Notes: generated from the letters alone by a model not told the origin. DNA of 64,000 nt from Mycobacterium sp. ELW1 (GCF_008329905.1 NZ_CP032155.1:310001-374000), one strand, 5' to 3'. Shown: positions 26,530-35,858, numbered from the stretch's first letter. Numbers and translations: made by a program.

Positions 26530-27579
26530 TCAGACCGCGCCGACCACGAAGTCCCACGGGTCGCTGCCGGAGGTAAGCGCCATTCGGCCCAGTTTCCTTG
26601 CGTACCAGGCAGTGTCACCGAATTCGTCGATCCAGCTGCGGGCCCGCATCGTGGCCAGCCACAACCGGTGCTCGAGCGTGACGCCGATCGCACCGTGCAG
26701 CTGATGGGCGGCGGTGATCACGCTCGGCACCACGCGGCCCAGTACCACCTTGGCGACGGTGACGGCGTAATCGGCTTGGGCGCTGTCGAATCCGTGCACG
26801 GTGACGGCGGCGACAGCCAACTCGGTGGCTGCGCGCGCCCGTTCCATCTCGCCGGCCATCGAGGCCAGCGTGTGTTGAACCGCCTGAAACGCGCTCAACG
26901 GACGGCCGAACTGCACCCGGTCCCGGGTATGTGCCACCGAGTACTCGACCGCGGCGTCCAGCGCACCGAGTGCCTGGATGCATCGCAGCCAGGCACCGCG
27001 CCGCATCAGCTCCTCGGCGGCGCCGTCGATGGTGACGAACCCGTCGGCGGGCACGGCGATGGTGTCGCGGGGTTCACCGCCCAGGGTGTGCCCGGTCTTG
27101 GTGATCGTCGGCTCGGTGACGGCGACCGCGAGTGCGGCGCCGTCGCGTAAGGCCACCACCACCGCATCGGCGGAGCCCGCATACGGAACACCGCTGACGG
27201 TCGTCGTCCCGGTCTGGCCGATCGCGATCGTCAGCGGCCCGTCGTCGGGGACCTCGAGCCCGGCCTTCACAGCCAACCAGGCGGCCAGCAGATCGGTTTC
27301 AGCCAGCGGGACGGTGACCGCATGGCGGGCCAACGCCCGCAGAACCACCGCCGATTCCGTTGGGCCACCGCCCGATTCGGGATCACTGGTCAGGCGGGTC
27401 AGCCCGGCGTCCTGCAGATGCCCCCACGCGGCGGTGTCGAAGTCGTCCGGCAGGCCGCGGCGGCCGATCCGCTCGTCGAAGGAGCGAGCGCCGATATCCT
27501 CCGCCAGCTGCCGCAGTTCAGCCAATTCATCTGTGCCGCTGGCGGTTACGAAAACCCCACCGGCCAATGCCCGCGTCAT
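26530..27579 (-). CDS. Acyl-CoA dehydrogenase, short chain of a second tandem pair
   Basis: 349 residues, shorter than a typical FadE. The N-terminal and middle domains are degenerate, with the usual flavin-loop motif not obvious, while the C-terminal domain keeps DRVQFGRPLSAFQAVQHTLA and LHGAIGVTLEHRLWLATMRA. It overlaps its partner by ATGA. This asymmetry is the pattern of heterotetrameric actinobacterial acyl-CoA dehydrogenases. It is the last gene of the minus-strand operon thioesterase-fadE-fadE. Confidence 0.83.
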   Translation of the reverse strand: MTRALAGGVFVTASGTDELAELRQLAEDIGARSFDERIGRRGLPDDFDTAAWGHLQDAGLTRLTSDPESGGGPTESAVVLRALARHAVTVPLAETDLLAAWLAVKAGLEVPDDGPLTIAIGQTGTTTVSGVPYAGSADAVVVALRDGAALAVAVTEPTITKTGHTLGGEPRDTIAVPADGFVTIDGAAEELMRRGAWLRCIQALGALDAAVEYSVAHTRDRVQFGRPLSAFQAVQHTLASMAGEMERARAATELAVAAVTVHGFDSAQADYAVTVAKVVLGRVVPSVITAAHQLHGAIGVTLEHRLWLATMRARSWIDEFGDTAWYARKLGRMALTSGSDPWDFVVGAV

Positions 27580-28784
27580 CTCAGCCCCATTCCGCGGGCC
27601 ACCACACCGCGCAGCACCTCGTTGGTTCCGCCGCGCAGGGTGAACAGCGGCGAGTGCAGCCGCGCCACATTCAGCAGTGCGGCCACCCGGTCGCGATCCG
27701 GTGAGTCGGTCGTGGCGTAGCTGAACAGGTCGGCCGCCAACTCCACCGACTCCTGCTCGAAGCGGGTACCCAGGTCCTTGACCAGGGCGGCCTCGTTGAC
27801 CGGTGACTGCCCGGCGGCCAGCGCCCTGGCAACCGACACCGACAGCTGCCGCAACGAGATGACCCGGGCCAGCAGGTCGCCGACGGCCGCGGCGGCGTGG
27901 TCGTCGAGGTCGGCCTGACCGGCCAGCAGGCGCACCAGTGCCGTCAGTAGCGCAGCGGTGCTCAGGATGCGTTCTGGGCCACTGCGTTCGAACGACAGCT
28001 CGGCGGTGACCTGGTGCCAGCCGTTGCCGACCTCGCCGAGCAGGTTGTCGTCGCTGATGAACACCTCGTCGAAGGTCACCTCGTTGAAATGATGTTCACC
28101 CGACATGATCACGATGGGACTGATCGTGATGCCGGGTTCCGGCGGGCAGGAGCGCAGCGACCCGGGAATCGATCTGTCCGTCGGCACGATGAATTGGCTG
28201 AAGCCGGCGTGCCGACGGTCGGGGTCGACCGGACTGGTGCGGGCCAGCACCACGATCTGATGGGCCAGGTGCGCTCCGCTGGTCCACACCTTGGTGCCCG
28301 ACAGCAGCCAGCCGCCGTCGGTCTTGGTCGCCTTGGCGGCCGAGGCGGCCAGGTCGGAGCCGGCCTGCGGCTCGCTCATGCCGATCGCGGAGAAGTATTG
28401 TCCAGCAGCGATTTTGGGCAGCAACCGTTGTCGTTGCTCTTCGGAGCCGTAGGCCAGCAGCCCGGGTGCGACCTGCCGGTCGGCGATCCAGTGTGCAGCC
28501 ACCGGCGCGCCGACGGCGAGCAGCTCTTCGGTCACCACGTAGCGATGCAGGTGGCTCAGTCCCTGCCCGCCGTACTCGCGCGGAATGGTCAGGCCGAGGA
28601 ACCCTGCCGCGCCGAGGCGGGCGCTGAATGCCTCGTCCCAGCTCGACAGCCACGCGTCGACGGTTGGCTGCCAACCGAATTCGTCGCGGTCGGCGGCCAG
28701 GAACGCCCGGATCGAGGCCCGCAAGGCGGCCAGCTCGGGTTCGTTGGCGCACAGTGTCGCGAAGTCGTCGGTCATGGTGCTCAC
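27576..28784 (-). CDS. Acyl-CoA dehydrogenase, catalytic-type chain of a second tandem pair
   Basis: 402 residues from GTG at 28784, which overlaps the thioesterase stop (GTGA); an ATG at 28775 is the alternative. Motifs are GMSEPQAGSDLAASAAKATK, WLLSGTKVWTSGAHLA and C-terminal LRGGTNEVLRGVVARGMGL. It retains the complete FAD-binding and C-terminal signature that its partner lacks in part. Confidence 0.87.
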   Translation of the reverse strand: MSTMTDDFATLCANEPELAALRASIRAFLAADRDEFGWQPTVDAWLSSWDEAFSARLGAAGFLGLTIPREYGGQGLSHLHRYVVTEELLAVGAPVAAHWIADRQVAPGLLAYGSEEQRQRLLPKIAAGQYFSAIGMSEPQAGSDLAASAAKATKTDGGWLLSGTKVWTSGAHLAHQIVVLARTSPVDPDRRHAGFSQFIVPTDRSIPGSLRSCPPEPGITISPIVIMSGEHHFNEVTFDEVFISDDNLLGEVGNGWHQVTAELSFERSGPERILSTAALLTALVRLLAGQADLDDHAAAAVGDLLARVISLRQLSVSVARALAAGQSPVNEAALVKDLGTRFEQESVELAADLFSYATTDSPDRDRVAALLNVARLHSPLFTLRGGTNEVLRGVVARGMGLR

Positions 28785-29623
28785 CGATATCCGGTGATAC
28801 GCGCCAGGATGGCCACCTTGCCGTCGTCACCGACAGCCTGGGCGTCGCCGACCGCGGAATTCCGTCCGACCCGCAATGCGGTTCCCTCGTAACGGGATTG
28901 GTCGCCGGCGAAGAACGGGCGCAGGAAGTTCACCCGCAGCGATGCGGTGCGCAGCGGTTCGGTCTGCCCGTGGTTGATCGCCGCCGAGGCCGCGAGTTCC
29001 AGTCCGGCGCTGCTGACACCGCCGTGCACGATCCCGATCAGGTTGTTGATGATCGGATCCGGCCGCTGGTCCAGCCGGTAGGTGCCGTCCTCGTCCGGTC
29101 GTGGGTCGGCGGACATCAACTGCGCCAGCGTCGTCTCCCGCGTGCGCGCCAGGGTGTCCGGTCCCCGCTGGATGGGTGCGTCGGGACCGCCGCTGATGGC
29201 AACCGTGCGCACGGTGCCGCCGCCGATCGTGCTGCCGCGGTGGCTCAGCGTGCAGATGGACAGCAACGTCGCGCCGTGCGGTCCGAGCGGGCGACTGCTC
29301 GCGACGACGGGTTCGTCCGGCGCGGCCTGAAGGCTGTCGATCCCGTCGGGGCTGAGTTCGACGGAGAGCTCGCTCGACACCGTCCACTGGCCGGCGCCGC
29401 GGCGATAGAAGTTGGCCCGGCCGCCGACATCGTCGACCAGGATGGCCAGCGGACCGATCGTCGGCATCTGAGTGAACGGGTTGGTCAACCGGCCCACCGG
29501 CATCGAGGCCACGACCGTGAACTCGGTGAAGTTCTCGTCGAGCGTCTCGATGCCGAACCGGGTGATGACACTTTCCGGCGTCTCCGGGTCCTGCATGCCG
29601 GTCGTTCGGTCGGGCGTCGTCAC
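28781..29623 (-). CDS. Double-hotdog acyl-CoA thioesterase (PaaI-like)
   Basis: 280 residues with two hotdog units. The second has NNLIGIVHGGVSSAGLELA, the HGG loop and helix typical of PaaI/YbgC-like thioesterases, and RVNFLRPFFAGD on the next strand. The first unit (PIGRLTNPFTQ-like region near residue 45) is divergent. It probably hydrolyses an acyl-CoA intermediate produced with the two downstream dehydrogenases, to which it is translationally coupled. An ATG ten codons downstream is an alternative start. Confidence 0.75.
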   Translation of the reverse strand: MTTPDRTTGMQDPETPESVITRFGIETLDENFTEFTVVASMPVGRLTNPFTQMPTIGPLAILVDDVGGRANFYRRGAGQWTVSSELSVELSPDGIDSLQAAPDEPVVASSRPLGPHGATLLSICTLSHRGSTIGGGTVRTVAISGGPDAPIQRGPDTLARTRETTLAQLMSADPRPDEDGTYRLDQRPDPIINNLIGIVHGGVSSAGLELAASAAINHGQTEPLRTASLRVNFLRPFFAGDQSRYEGTALRVGRNSAVGDAQAVGDDGKVAILARITGYR

Positions 29624-29897
29624 CCTCGTATTGGAGCATCACTGGCCGTCGCGCTGCGCAGGCAGGTCCGCGCACCGGCGATGCGATCGCGAAATCGTGG
29701 TGACCGGCAGCGGAACTCGGGGTGAGCTCCGGGCGAAACATTTCGCTGCCGCGCATTGTGCCGAGGTGGCGGCGGTGCCGAGAAACGCCCATCTGCGGGC
29801 AAAACTCCGAAATACCCCTTGCACTGCTGAGGGTTCGGTAACTTCCCTGTAACGGGCGGGGGCACGGGGTTCTCGCATGAAACGGGCGAGGAATCAC

Positions 29898-32408
29898 ATG
29901 ACCGTGCGCAATTTGTCGCAGAGCACCGACCACACCGAGACCTCATCGGCCGGATACGCCCGCTGGGTGGGCCGGGTGGGTGTGCTGGCGGTCGCTCTCG
30001 GAGTTGGCGCGGCATCGGCAGCCCTGCCGGTGGCCGCAGCGGATACCGGCGGTGCGGGCGGCTCCACCGGTTCGGGCTCGGGCCGTTCGTCGTCGGGTTC
30101 GTCGCACGCAAGCGACGACTCGTCGGCCAAGGCTTCCTCGAAGGCAGGCACAGCGCGCAGCGCCCCCCGGCACCGTGTTGCCAAGCCGTCGACCTCGGCG
30201 GGCGGTTCTGATTCGACGCCGGCCGTCAAGGACGATGCCCCGGCCGCGGCCGCTACACCCGCGGGCGCGACCGATTCCCCCAGCGCCCCTGCCAAGTCGA
30301 CGTCGCCCGCCGCCAAGGCGGCCGGTGTGTCGTCGCCCGGAGCCGCCGCGATGGCCGCGCTGGCCGGCAACCCGATCACTGACTTTATCCGGATCTACGT
30401 CGGCAACGGCACCGCCGACCACCCCAACGCCGGCATCCTCTTCGGAAACGGCTACAGCTACACCTCGACCTCGTGCACCGGCACCACTGCGTGCAACGGC
30501 GGCAACGCCGGTCTGTTCGGTACCGGCGGCAATGGCTTCAACGGCGGCAACGGCGGCGCGGCCGGCTGGTTCGGCACCGGCGGTAACGGTGGAGCGGGCG
30601 TGGCCACCGTCAACGGCGGCAAGGGCGGTAAGGGCGGTGCCGGCGGTCTGATCACCGGCAGCGGCGGCGACGGCGGTGCGGGTCTGGCCGGGAGCGGAGC
30701 CGACGGTGGTGACGGTGGCAGCGTCGGCGCCCTGTCGGTCAGTGGCAGCGGCGGTTTCGGTGGTGCGGGCGGATCCGGAGTGACCGGAACGACCGGCGGC
30801 ACCGGCGCCACGGGCGGCAAGGGTGAGGCCGGCGGCAAGGGTGGCGCAGGCGGCAAGGGCAGCATGATCTTCGGCTCGGGTGGCGGCGGCGGTGCCGGCG
30901 GCAGGGGCGGCACCGGTGGCACCGGTGGCACCGGTGTGGACGGCGTCGACGGCGTCAGCGCAGCCGGCAATGGCGGATCCGGTGGCGAAGGCGGTGTCGG
31001 CGGCGCCGGTGGCGCAGGAGGTACGGGCGGGTTCCTGTTCATCTTCGGTTCCAACGGTGCGACCGGCAGCGGTGGCGTCGGTGGCACGGGCGGCACCGGC
31101 GGTGTCGGTGGTGCAGGCAAGGGCGTGCTGGCCGACGGTTCGACGCAAGCCGGCGGCAACGGCGGCACCGGCGGCAAGGGTGGAACGGGAACTGCCGGTG
31201 CGGCGTTCGGCACGGGCGGTGTCGGCGGTGCCGGCGGTGCCGGCGCGAGTGACGGTGTCGGAGCCACCGGCGGTAAGGGCGGCTCGGGCGGCAAGGGTGC
31301 TGCAGGCACCGCGGCTGCGGCCGGCCTCGGCGGTGGCGGTGGCGGCGGTGGCGGCGGCGCCCACGTCGAAGGCCTCAACGGTGGCGCGGCTGCCGGTACT
31401 GCCATCGGTGGCGCCGGCGGTGCCGGCGGTGACGCGACGACCGTGGCCGGTGTCGCGGGCGGCAAGGGCGGTGGCGCCAGCATCGTTGCGGACGGCGCCT
31501 TGAGCTCGGCCACCGGTACCGCAACCGGCGGTGCCGGCGGCAAGAGCGGCACCGGCGCTGCCCAGGGTGGCGCCGGCGGCGCCGCGGGAATCCAGGCCGG
31601 CCCGAACGGCACCGCGGCCGGAAGCGCGAAGGGCGGCAGCGGCGGTGACGCCACCGGCGCGGGCAGCGTCGGCGGCAACGGCGGCTCGGCTCAGCTGCAG
31701 GCGGGCATCATCGGGACCAACTCCGGCGTTGCGAGCGGCAGCGCTACCGGTGGAAACGGCGGTGCGGCCAGCGCCGGCGGCACCGGCGGTACGGGCGGCA
31801 ACTCCTCGGTCACGGCCGCAGGTCTCATCGGCTCGGCTATCGGCATCACGTCCACCGGTGGCAACGGCGGTGCGTCCAGCGTCAATGGCAAGGCCGGCGG
31901 CGACGGCGGTTTCTCGGAGGTCATCGGTCTGAACGGCACCATCACCGGCGGCTCGGCGATCGCCGGCAACGGTGGTGCCACCAAGGGCGCTCTCGGTGGC
32001 GACGGTGGGTTCGCCACGCTCACGGCGAGCGATGCGGCCGCCGCAGGCACCGCGATCGTCAACGGCACGTCGACCGGCGGTAACGGCGGTGACGGCGGGG
32101 CCAACGGCACCGGCACGAACGCTGCGGCCGGTGGCGCCGGCGGCACCGGTGGCAACAGCACCTTCCAGCTGTCCGGTGGCCAGACGTCGACCAACGGTGT
32201 CAATGCGGGCGGTAACGGTGGCGCCGGCGGCAAGGGCACCAACAGCGGCACCGGCGGCACCGGTATCGGTGGTGTCGGCGGCAATGGCGGTAACGGCGGC
32301 AACGCCTCCGGCGTCCTGGGCGTGGGCACCGCCGGTACCAACGGTGGCGACGCGCAGGCCAATGGAACCCCGGGCACTCCCGGAACCAACGGGACCAATC
32401 ACCCCTGA
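29898..32408 (+). CDS. PGRS-type glycine-rich repeat protein without a PE domain
   Basis: 836 residues from ATG at 29898, chosen for the GCGAGGA 7 bases upstream; ATG at 29877 would add seven residues. A secretion-signal-like segment (VGVLAVALGVGAASAALPVAAA) is followed by a Ser/Ala/Pro-rich linker to about residue 150, a short conserved-looking block (NPITDFIRIYVGNGTADHPN and AGILFGNGYSY) and two cysteines (STSCTGTTACNGG). About 640 residues of GGX/GGNGG repeats follow. The repeat domain matches the PGRS fold of PE_PGRS proteins, but here export would rely on the N-terminal signal, not on a type VII PE domain. A strong hairpin follows the stop. Function is unknown; surface location is likely. 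Confidence 0.85.
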   Translation: MTVRNLSQSTDHTETSSAGYARWVGRVGVLAVALGVGAASAALPVAAADTGGAGGSTGSGSGRSSSGSSHASDDSSAKASSKAGTARSAPRHRVAKPSTSAGGSDSTPAVKDDAPAAAATPAGATDSPSAPAKSTSPAAKAAGVSSPGAAAMAALAGNPITDFIRIYVGNGTADHPNAGILFGNGYSYTSTSCTGTTACNGGNAGLFGTGGNGFNGGNGGAAGWFGTGGNGGAGVATVNGGKGGKGGAGGLITGSGGDGGAGLAGSGADGGDGGSVGALSVSGSGGFGGAGGSGVTGTTGGTGATGGKGEAGGKGGAGGKGSMIFGSGGGGGAGGRGGTGGTGGTGVDGVDGVSAAGNGGSGGEGGVGGAGGAGGTGGFLFIFGSNGATGSGGVGGTGGTGGVGGAGKGVLADGSTQAGGNGGTGGKGGTGTAGAAFGTGGVGGAGGAGASDGVGATGGKGGSGGKGAAGTAAAAGLGGGGGGGGGGAHVEGLNGGAAAGTAIGGAGGAGGDATTVAGVAGGKGGGASIVADGALSSATGTATGGAGGKSGTGAAQGGAGGAAGIQAGPNGTAAGSAKGGSGGDATGAGSVGGNGGSAQLQAGIIGTNSGVASGSATGGNGGAASAGGTGGTGGNSSVTAAGLIGSAIGITSTGGNGGASSVNGKAGGDGGFSEVIGLNGTITGGSAIAGNGGATKGALGGDGGFATLTASDAAAAGTAIVNGTSTGGNGGDGGANGTGTNAAAGGAGGTGGNSTFQLSGGQTSTNGVNAGGNGGAGGKGTNSGTGGTGIGGVGGNGGNGGNASGVLGVGTAGTNGGDAQANGTPGTPGTNGTNHP

Positions 32409-32420
32409 TCGATTGGAAAC

Positions 32421-32455
32421 CAACGGGCACAGCCATTTCGGCTGTGCCCGTTGGC
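32421..32455. terminator. Bidirectional hairpin terminator
   Basis: Perfect 15-bp stem CCAACGGGCACAGCC / GGCTGTGCCCGTTGG with the 5-base loop ATTTC. It sits between the convergent PGRS and TetR genes, 12 bases after the PGRS stop. There is no long U-tract, as is common for mycobacterial hairpin terminators. Confidence 0.8.
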
Positions 32456-32459
32456 CATT

Positions 32460-33089
32460 TCAGGGGTTCAGTGTCGGCACGCCGAACTTCGTCACGAATT
32501 CCTTTGCCTTGATCAGGAATTCCATCTGGGCGGCGACGTCATGAAGGGGCTGCAGGCTGCGCACCGAGCGGCACAGCACGACCGCACCCTCCATCGCGGA
32601 CAGCGTGGTGTCGGCCAGTGCGCTGGCGTCGGCGGCGTCGAAGCCTTCCCGTAGGTAGGCCTGCTTGGATGCCTCGCGCCAGCGGCTGAAGATCTGGCCG
32701 GCGACCGCGGTGAGCTGTTGTTCGTCCTCGCCGGATCCGATGGCGGCGGCCAGCACCGGACATCCGGCGGTGTAATCGCTGGTGATCAGGGCGTCTTCCC
32801 AGAGTTGCACGTAGCGGCGCAGCAGCACCCCGGCGTTCTCACACGCAGCCGCGTCGATGCTCTCAGTGATGACATAGCCGGCGTACTCCAGTGCCTCGCG
32901 CAGGATCTGGCTTCGCCCCTCGGGGAAATGGTGATAGACCGAACCGCGCGGCGCACCGCTGCGGGCCAGCACCTCGTCGATCGTCACGCCGGCTGCGCCA
33001 CGTTCGCGCAACACCTCGGCGGCACTCACCAGCATCTTGGTGCGGGTGGAGCCGCGGCTTTTCCGATCGGTCGGCGGTGTCCGGGTCAT
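32460..33089 (-). CDS. TetR/AcrR-family transcriptional regulator (LmrA/YxaF-like)
   Basis: 209 residues. The N-terminal helix-turn-helix is GVTIDEVLARSGAPRGSVYHHFPEGRSQILREAL; the C-terminal ligand domain has the YTAGCPVLAAA segment typical of the LmrA/YxaF branch. Its start lies directly after the stop of a 45-codon gene, so both are probably made from one transcript. The divergent FadE5-like gene across a 265-bp region with a perfect 18-bp palindrome is a likely target. Confidence 0.88.
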   Translation of the reverse strand: MTRTPPTDRKSRGSTRTKMLVSAAEVLRERGAAGVTIDEVLARSGAPRGSVYHHFPEGRSQILREALEYAGYVITESIDAAACENAGVLLRRYVQLWEDALITSDYTAGCPVLAAAIGSGEDEQQLTAVAGQIFSRWREASKQAYLREGFDAADASALADTTLSAMEGAVVLCRSVRSLQPLHDVAAQMEFLIKAKEFVTKFGVPTLNP

Positions 33090-33227
33090 TCAGGCGGCGG
33101 GGGTGTGACGGATATGGCTACCCCGCCACGCCAGCGCCCGAGCTCCGCGACCGAACAGCTGACGGCGCTTGTCGGGTACGTGGCGCGTGAACCGGTGGCC
33201 GGCGATGTTCAGCTCGATCAGCCACAT
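33090..33227 (-). CDS. Small unannotated 45-residue basic protein ahead of TetR
   Basis: It begins MWLIELNIAGHRFTRHVPDK and ends SHIRHTPAA. AAGGAGAG lies 5 bases before the ATG, one of the best ribosome sites in the region, and the TGA stop is immediately followed by the ATG of the TetR gene. The protein is rich in Arg and His with a hydrophobic N-terminal strand and no membrane helix. It may be a real small protein or a translation leader that couples TetR expression. No family was recognised. Confidence 0.55.
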   Translation of the reverse strand: MWLIELNIAGHRFTRHVPDKRRQLFGRGARALAWRGSHIRHTPAA

Positions 33228-33388
33228 TTCTCTCTCCTTGCGGGGGCAGGTCTGGAGACCAGCTCCATAACTATGCTTACGACCATAAGATAAGAACGCG
33301 GTGAGTGCAACACGGAGGTTGACGGCCACGTTAACAGCAGGCAAACGCCCACATCGGACCTGACCGCCAAGGGTGCCGACGTGCACTT

Positions 33389-33406
33389 ATATGGTCCGGA
33401 CCATAT
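33389..33406. promoter_or_regulatory. Perfect 18-bp palindrome ATATGGTCCGGACCATAT
   Basis: It lies 86 bp upstream of the FadE5-like start, in the region divergent from the small-protein/TetR operon. The length and symmetry fit a TetR or FadR-type operator. Its half-site ATATGG also occurs in the reverse complement of the element at 4167 and 4224 (AATATGGCCGTACA), beside another fadE. Two CCATAA repeats at 33265 and 33283 lie closer to the TetR side. Confidence 0.6.
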
Positions 33407-33492
33407 TTCTGGACAGTGCCTGAACACCCTGATCAGTGCAGGTGAACCGAGCTAGGCTCGGGCTCAGCCGCCGATGAGGAGGACGCACGCCG

Positions 33493-35322
33493 ATGAGCCA
33501 CTACAAGAGCAATGTCCGCGACCTCGAGTTCAACCTCTTCGAGTTCCTCGACTTGGAGAAGGCCCTCGACGCCTACCCCGACCTCGACGGGGACTCGGTC
33601 CGGGAGATGCTGTCCGAGGCATCCCGCCTGGCCGAGGGGCCGGTCGCCGAATCGTTCGCCGAGACAGATCGGCACCCGCCGACCTTCGATCCCGCGACGC
33701 ATGTGGTGACGCTGCCGGAGCCCTTCTGCACGTCGATGCGGGCCTGGCAGCAGGGCGAGTGGTTCCGTATCGGGCTGTCCGAAGAGGTGGGCGGCGTCCC
33801 GGCGCCGGCGATGGTCACCTGGGCGATCGACGAACTCGTACTCGGGGCCAATCCGGCGGTGTTCATGTACATGGCCGGGCCGATCATGGCCAACATCGTG
33901 TTCCACATCGGCAACGAGCAGCAGAAGCATTGGGCGCAACTGGCCGCGGAACGCAACTGGTGCGCCACGATGGTGCTCACCGAGCCGGATGCCGGCTCCG
34001 ACGTCGGCGCCGGTCGCACGAAGGCGGTGGACAACGGCGACGGCACCTGGCACATCGAAGGCGTCAAACGCTTCATCACCAACGGCGACACCGGCGATTA
34101 CTTCGAGAACATCCTGCACCTGGTGCTGGCCCGCCCCGAGGGCGCCGGACCCGGCACCAAGGGGCTGAGCCTGTTCCTGGTCCCGAAGTTCCTTCTCGAT
34201 CCCGAGACCGGTGCACCCGGCGACCGCAATGGCGTCTACGTCACCAACCTCGAACACAAGATGGGCCTGAAAGCCTCGGCCACAACCGAACTCAGCCTGG
34301 GCCTGCACGGCACCCCGGCGATCGGCTACCTGATGGGCGATGTCCACAACGGCATCGCCCAGATGTTCAAGGTCATCGAGTACGCGCGAATGTTCGTGGG
34401 CACCAAGGCGATTGCCACGCTGTCCACCGGTTACCTCAACGCGCTGGAGTATGCCAAGACCAGGGTTCAGGGCGCCGACATGACCCAGATGACCGACAAG
34501 ACGGCACCTCGGGTGACGATCATCCACCACCCTGATGTGCGGCGTGCCCTGATGACGCAGAAGGCGTACTCCGAAGGTCTGCGCGCGCTCTACCTCTACA
34601 CCGCTGCGCATCAGGATCCTGCAGTGGCACAGATCGTTTCGGGTGCCGATGCCTCGATGGCCGAGCGGGTCAACGACCTGCTGTTGCCGATCGTCAAGGG
34701 TGTCGGATCCGAACGCGCCTACCAGTGCCTGACCGAGTCGCTGCAGACCTTCGGCGGATCCGGCTTCCTGCAGGACTACCCGATCGAGCAGTACATCCGC
34801 GACGCCAAGATCGACTCGCTGTATGAGGGCACCACCGCGATCCAGGCCCAGGACTTCTTCTTCCGCAAGATCGCCCGCGACCAGGGTGGCGCACTGGGCC
34901 ACGTCGTCACCCAGATCGAGAAGTTCATCGACAGCCCCGACCCACGGCCCGAATTGGCCGACGCCCGTGCATCGCTGGCCGACGCGCTGGATAACGTGCG
35001 CGCCATCGCGACCGTGATGACCGGCTATCTGCTCGGGGCGCAGGAGGACGCCCGCGAGCTCTACCGGGTGGGACTGGAATCGGTCGGCTTCCTCCTCGCC
35101 GTCGGCGACCTGCTGATCGGCTGGTTCCTGTTGCGCCAGGCCGAGATCGCGCTGCACGCACTCGACGGTGACCCGGACCCGCGCGAGCAGGATTTCTACC
35201 GCGGCAAGGTGGCGGTGGCGAAGTTCTTCGCCGGCAACGTGCTGCCGCGGCTGGCCGCCGAGCGCAAGGTCGCGGAGTCGATCGACGTATCGATCATGGA
35301 CCTGCCCGAAGACGCGTTCTGA
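33493..35322 (+). CDS. Acyl-CoA dehydrogenase, FadE5-like (large, 609 residues)
   Basis: The N-terminus [18 protein letters not shown] and the length are those of FadE5 (Rv0244c), a broad-range fatty acyl-CoA dehydrogenase with an extra C-terminal helical region. Motifs are [34 protein letters not shown], the central [14 protein letters not shown] and the segment [15 protein letters not shown], which contains the likely catalytic-glutamate region. Here the gene is followed 19 bases later by a MaoC hydratase, giving two successive beta-oxidation steps. It is a paralogue rather than the fadE5 of the standard fadA2-fabG4 locus. Confidence 0.87.
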   Translation: MSHYKSNVRDLEFNLFEFLDLEKALDAYPDLDGDSVREMLSEASRLAEGPVAESFAETDRHPPTFDPATHVVTLPEPFCTSMRAWQQGEWFRIGLSEEVGGVPAPAMVTWAIDELVLGANPAVFMYMAGPIMANIVFHIGNEQQKHWAQLAAERNWCATMVLTEPDAGSDVGAGRTKAVDNGDGTWHIEGVKRFITNGDTGDYFENILHLVLARPEGAGPGTKGLSLFLVPKFLLDPETGAPGDRNGVYVTNLEHKMGLKASATTELSLGLHGTPAIGYLMGDVHNGIAQMFKVIEYARMFVGTKAIATLSTGYLNALEYAKTRVQGADMTQMTDKTAPRVTIIHHPDVRRALMTQKAYSEGLRALYLYTAAHQDPAVAQIVSGADASMAERVNDLLLPIVKGVGSERAYQCLTESLQTFGGSGFLQDYPIEQYIRDAKIDSLYEGTTAIQAQDFFFRKIARDQGGALGHVVTQIEKFIDSPDPRPELADARASLADALDNVRAIATVMTGYLLGAQEDARELYRVGLESVGFLLAVGDLLIGWFLLRQAEIALHALDGDPDPREQDFYRGKVAVAKFFAGNVLPRLAAERKVAESIDVSIMDLPEDAF

Positions 35323-35341
35323 CTCTGGCTATGGTGTGCCC

Positions 35342-35800
35342 ATGAAGGTGATCACGTCCATCGACGACGCCGCCTCGGCGGTCGGCCAGGAACTCGGTGT
35401 CAGCGAGTGGCTGCAGATCGATCAGAAGCGCATCAACGACTTTGCCGACGCCACCGGGGACCATCAGTGGATCCACGTCGACGTGGAGAAGGCCAAGTCC
35501 GAAAGTCCCTACGGCGCGCCGATTGCGCACGGATTTCTGACGTTGTCGCTGATCCCGGCGCTGTCCAAGGACAACTTCCGCATCGAGAACGCCAAGATGG
35601 CGATCAACTACGGACTCAACAAGGTTCGGTTCGTGGCGGCCGTCCCGGTGGACAGCAGCATCCGGGTGCGGTCCGAACTCGTCGGCGCCGACAAGGTCGA
35701 CGACAACACCGTCAACCTGACCGTCAAGCACACCATCGAGATCGACGGTGTCGACAAGCCCGCCGCCGTCGCCGAGATGATCGTCCGCGCGCTTTTCTGA
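35342..35800 (+). CDS. MaoC-family (R)-specific enoyl-CoA hydratase, HtdZ-like
   Basis: 152 residues from ATG at 35342. The hydratase motif is FADATGDHQWIHVD, which supplies the Asp/His catalytic pair, followed by APIAHGFLTLSLIP. The sequence resembles HtdZ (Rv0130) as I recall it (AINYGLNKVRF is shared). It hydrates 2-enoyl-CoA to (R)-3-hydroxyacyl-CoA and presumably takes the product of the FadE5-like enzyme encoded just upstream. Confidence 0.86.
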   Translation: MKVITSIDDAASAVGQELGVSEWLQIDQKRINDFADATGDHQWIHVDVEKAKSESPYGAPIAHGFLTLSLIPALSKDNFRIENAKMAINYGLNKVRFVAAVPVDSSIRVRSELVGADKVDDNTVNLTVKHTIEIDGVDKPAAVAEMIVRALF

Positions 35801-35805
35801 GCAGA

Positions 35806-35850
35806 CACGAAAAAGCCCCGACACGCTCGCGCGTGCGGGGCTTCTTCGTG
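35806..35850. terminator. Long bidirectional hairpin terminator
   Basis: Nearly complete stem of about 19 base pairs (CACGAA, AAGCCCCG, CACGC against GCGTG, CGGGGCTT, TTCGTG) with a 4-base loop TCGC, one mismatch and one bulge. It lies between the convergent hydratase and aldehyde dehydrogenase genes and would stop transcription from both sides. Confidence 0.82.
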
Positions 35851-35858
35851 TGCGGAGA

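Noticed and set aside
30480..32400. Repetitive DNA considered as a CRISPR array or satellite repeat
   Set aside because: The repeats are short codon-level GGX units with no constant repeat length or unique spacers; they encode one continuous protein.
29943..32423. Long minus-strand open frames over the glycine-rich gene, including a proline-rich one at 30458-31678
   Set aside because: They mirror the GGC/GGT repeats of the PGRS gene; a GGX repeat always gives Pro- or Ala/Thr-rich antisense frames.
33228..33386. Extension of the 45-codon gene to 98 codons
   Set aside because: The added part covers the AT-richer divergent promoter region, and the internal ATG has the strong ribosome site.
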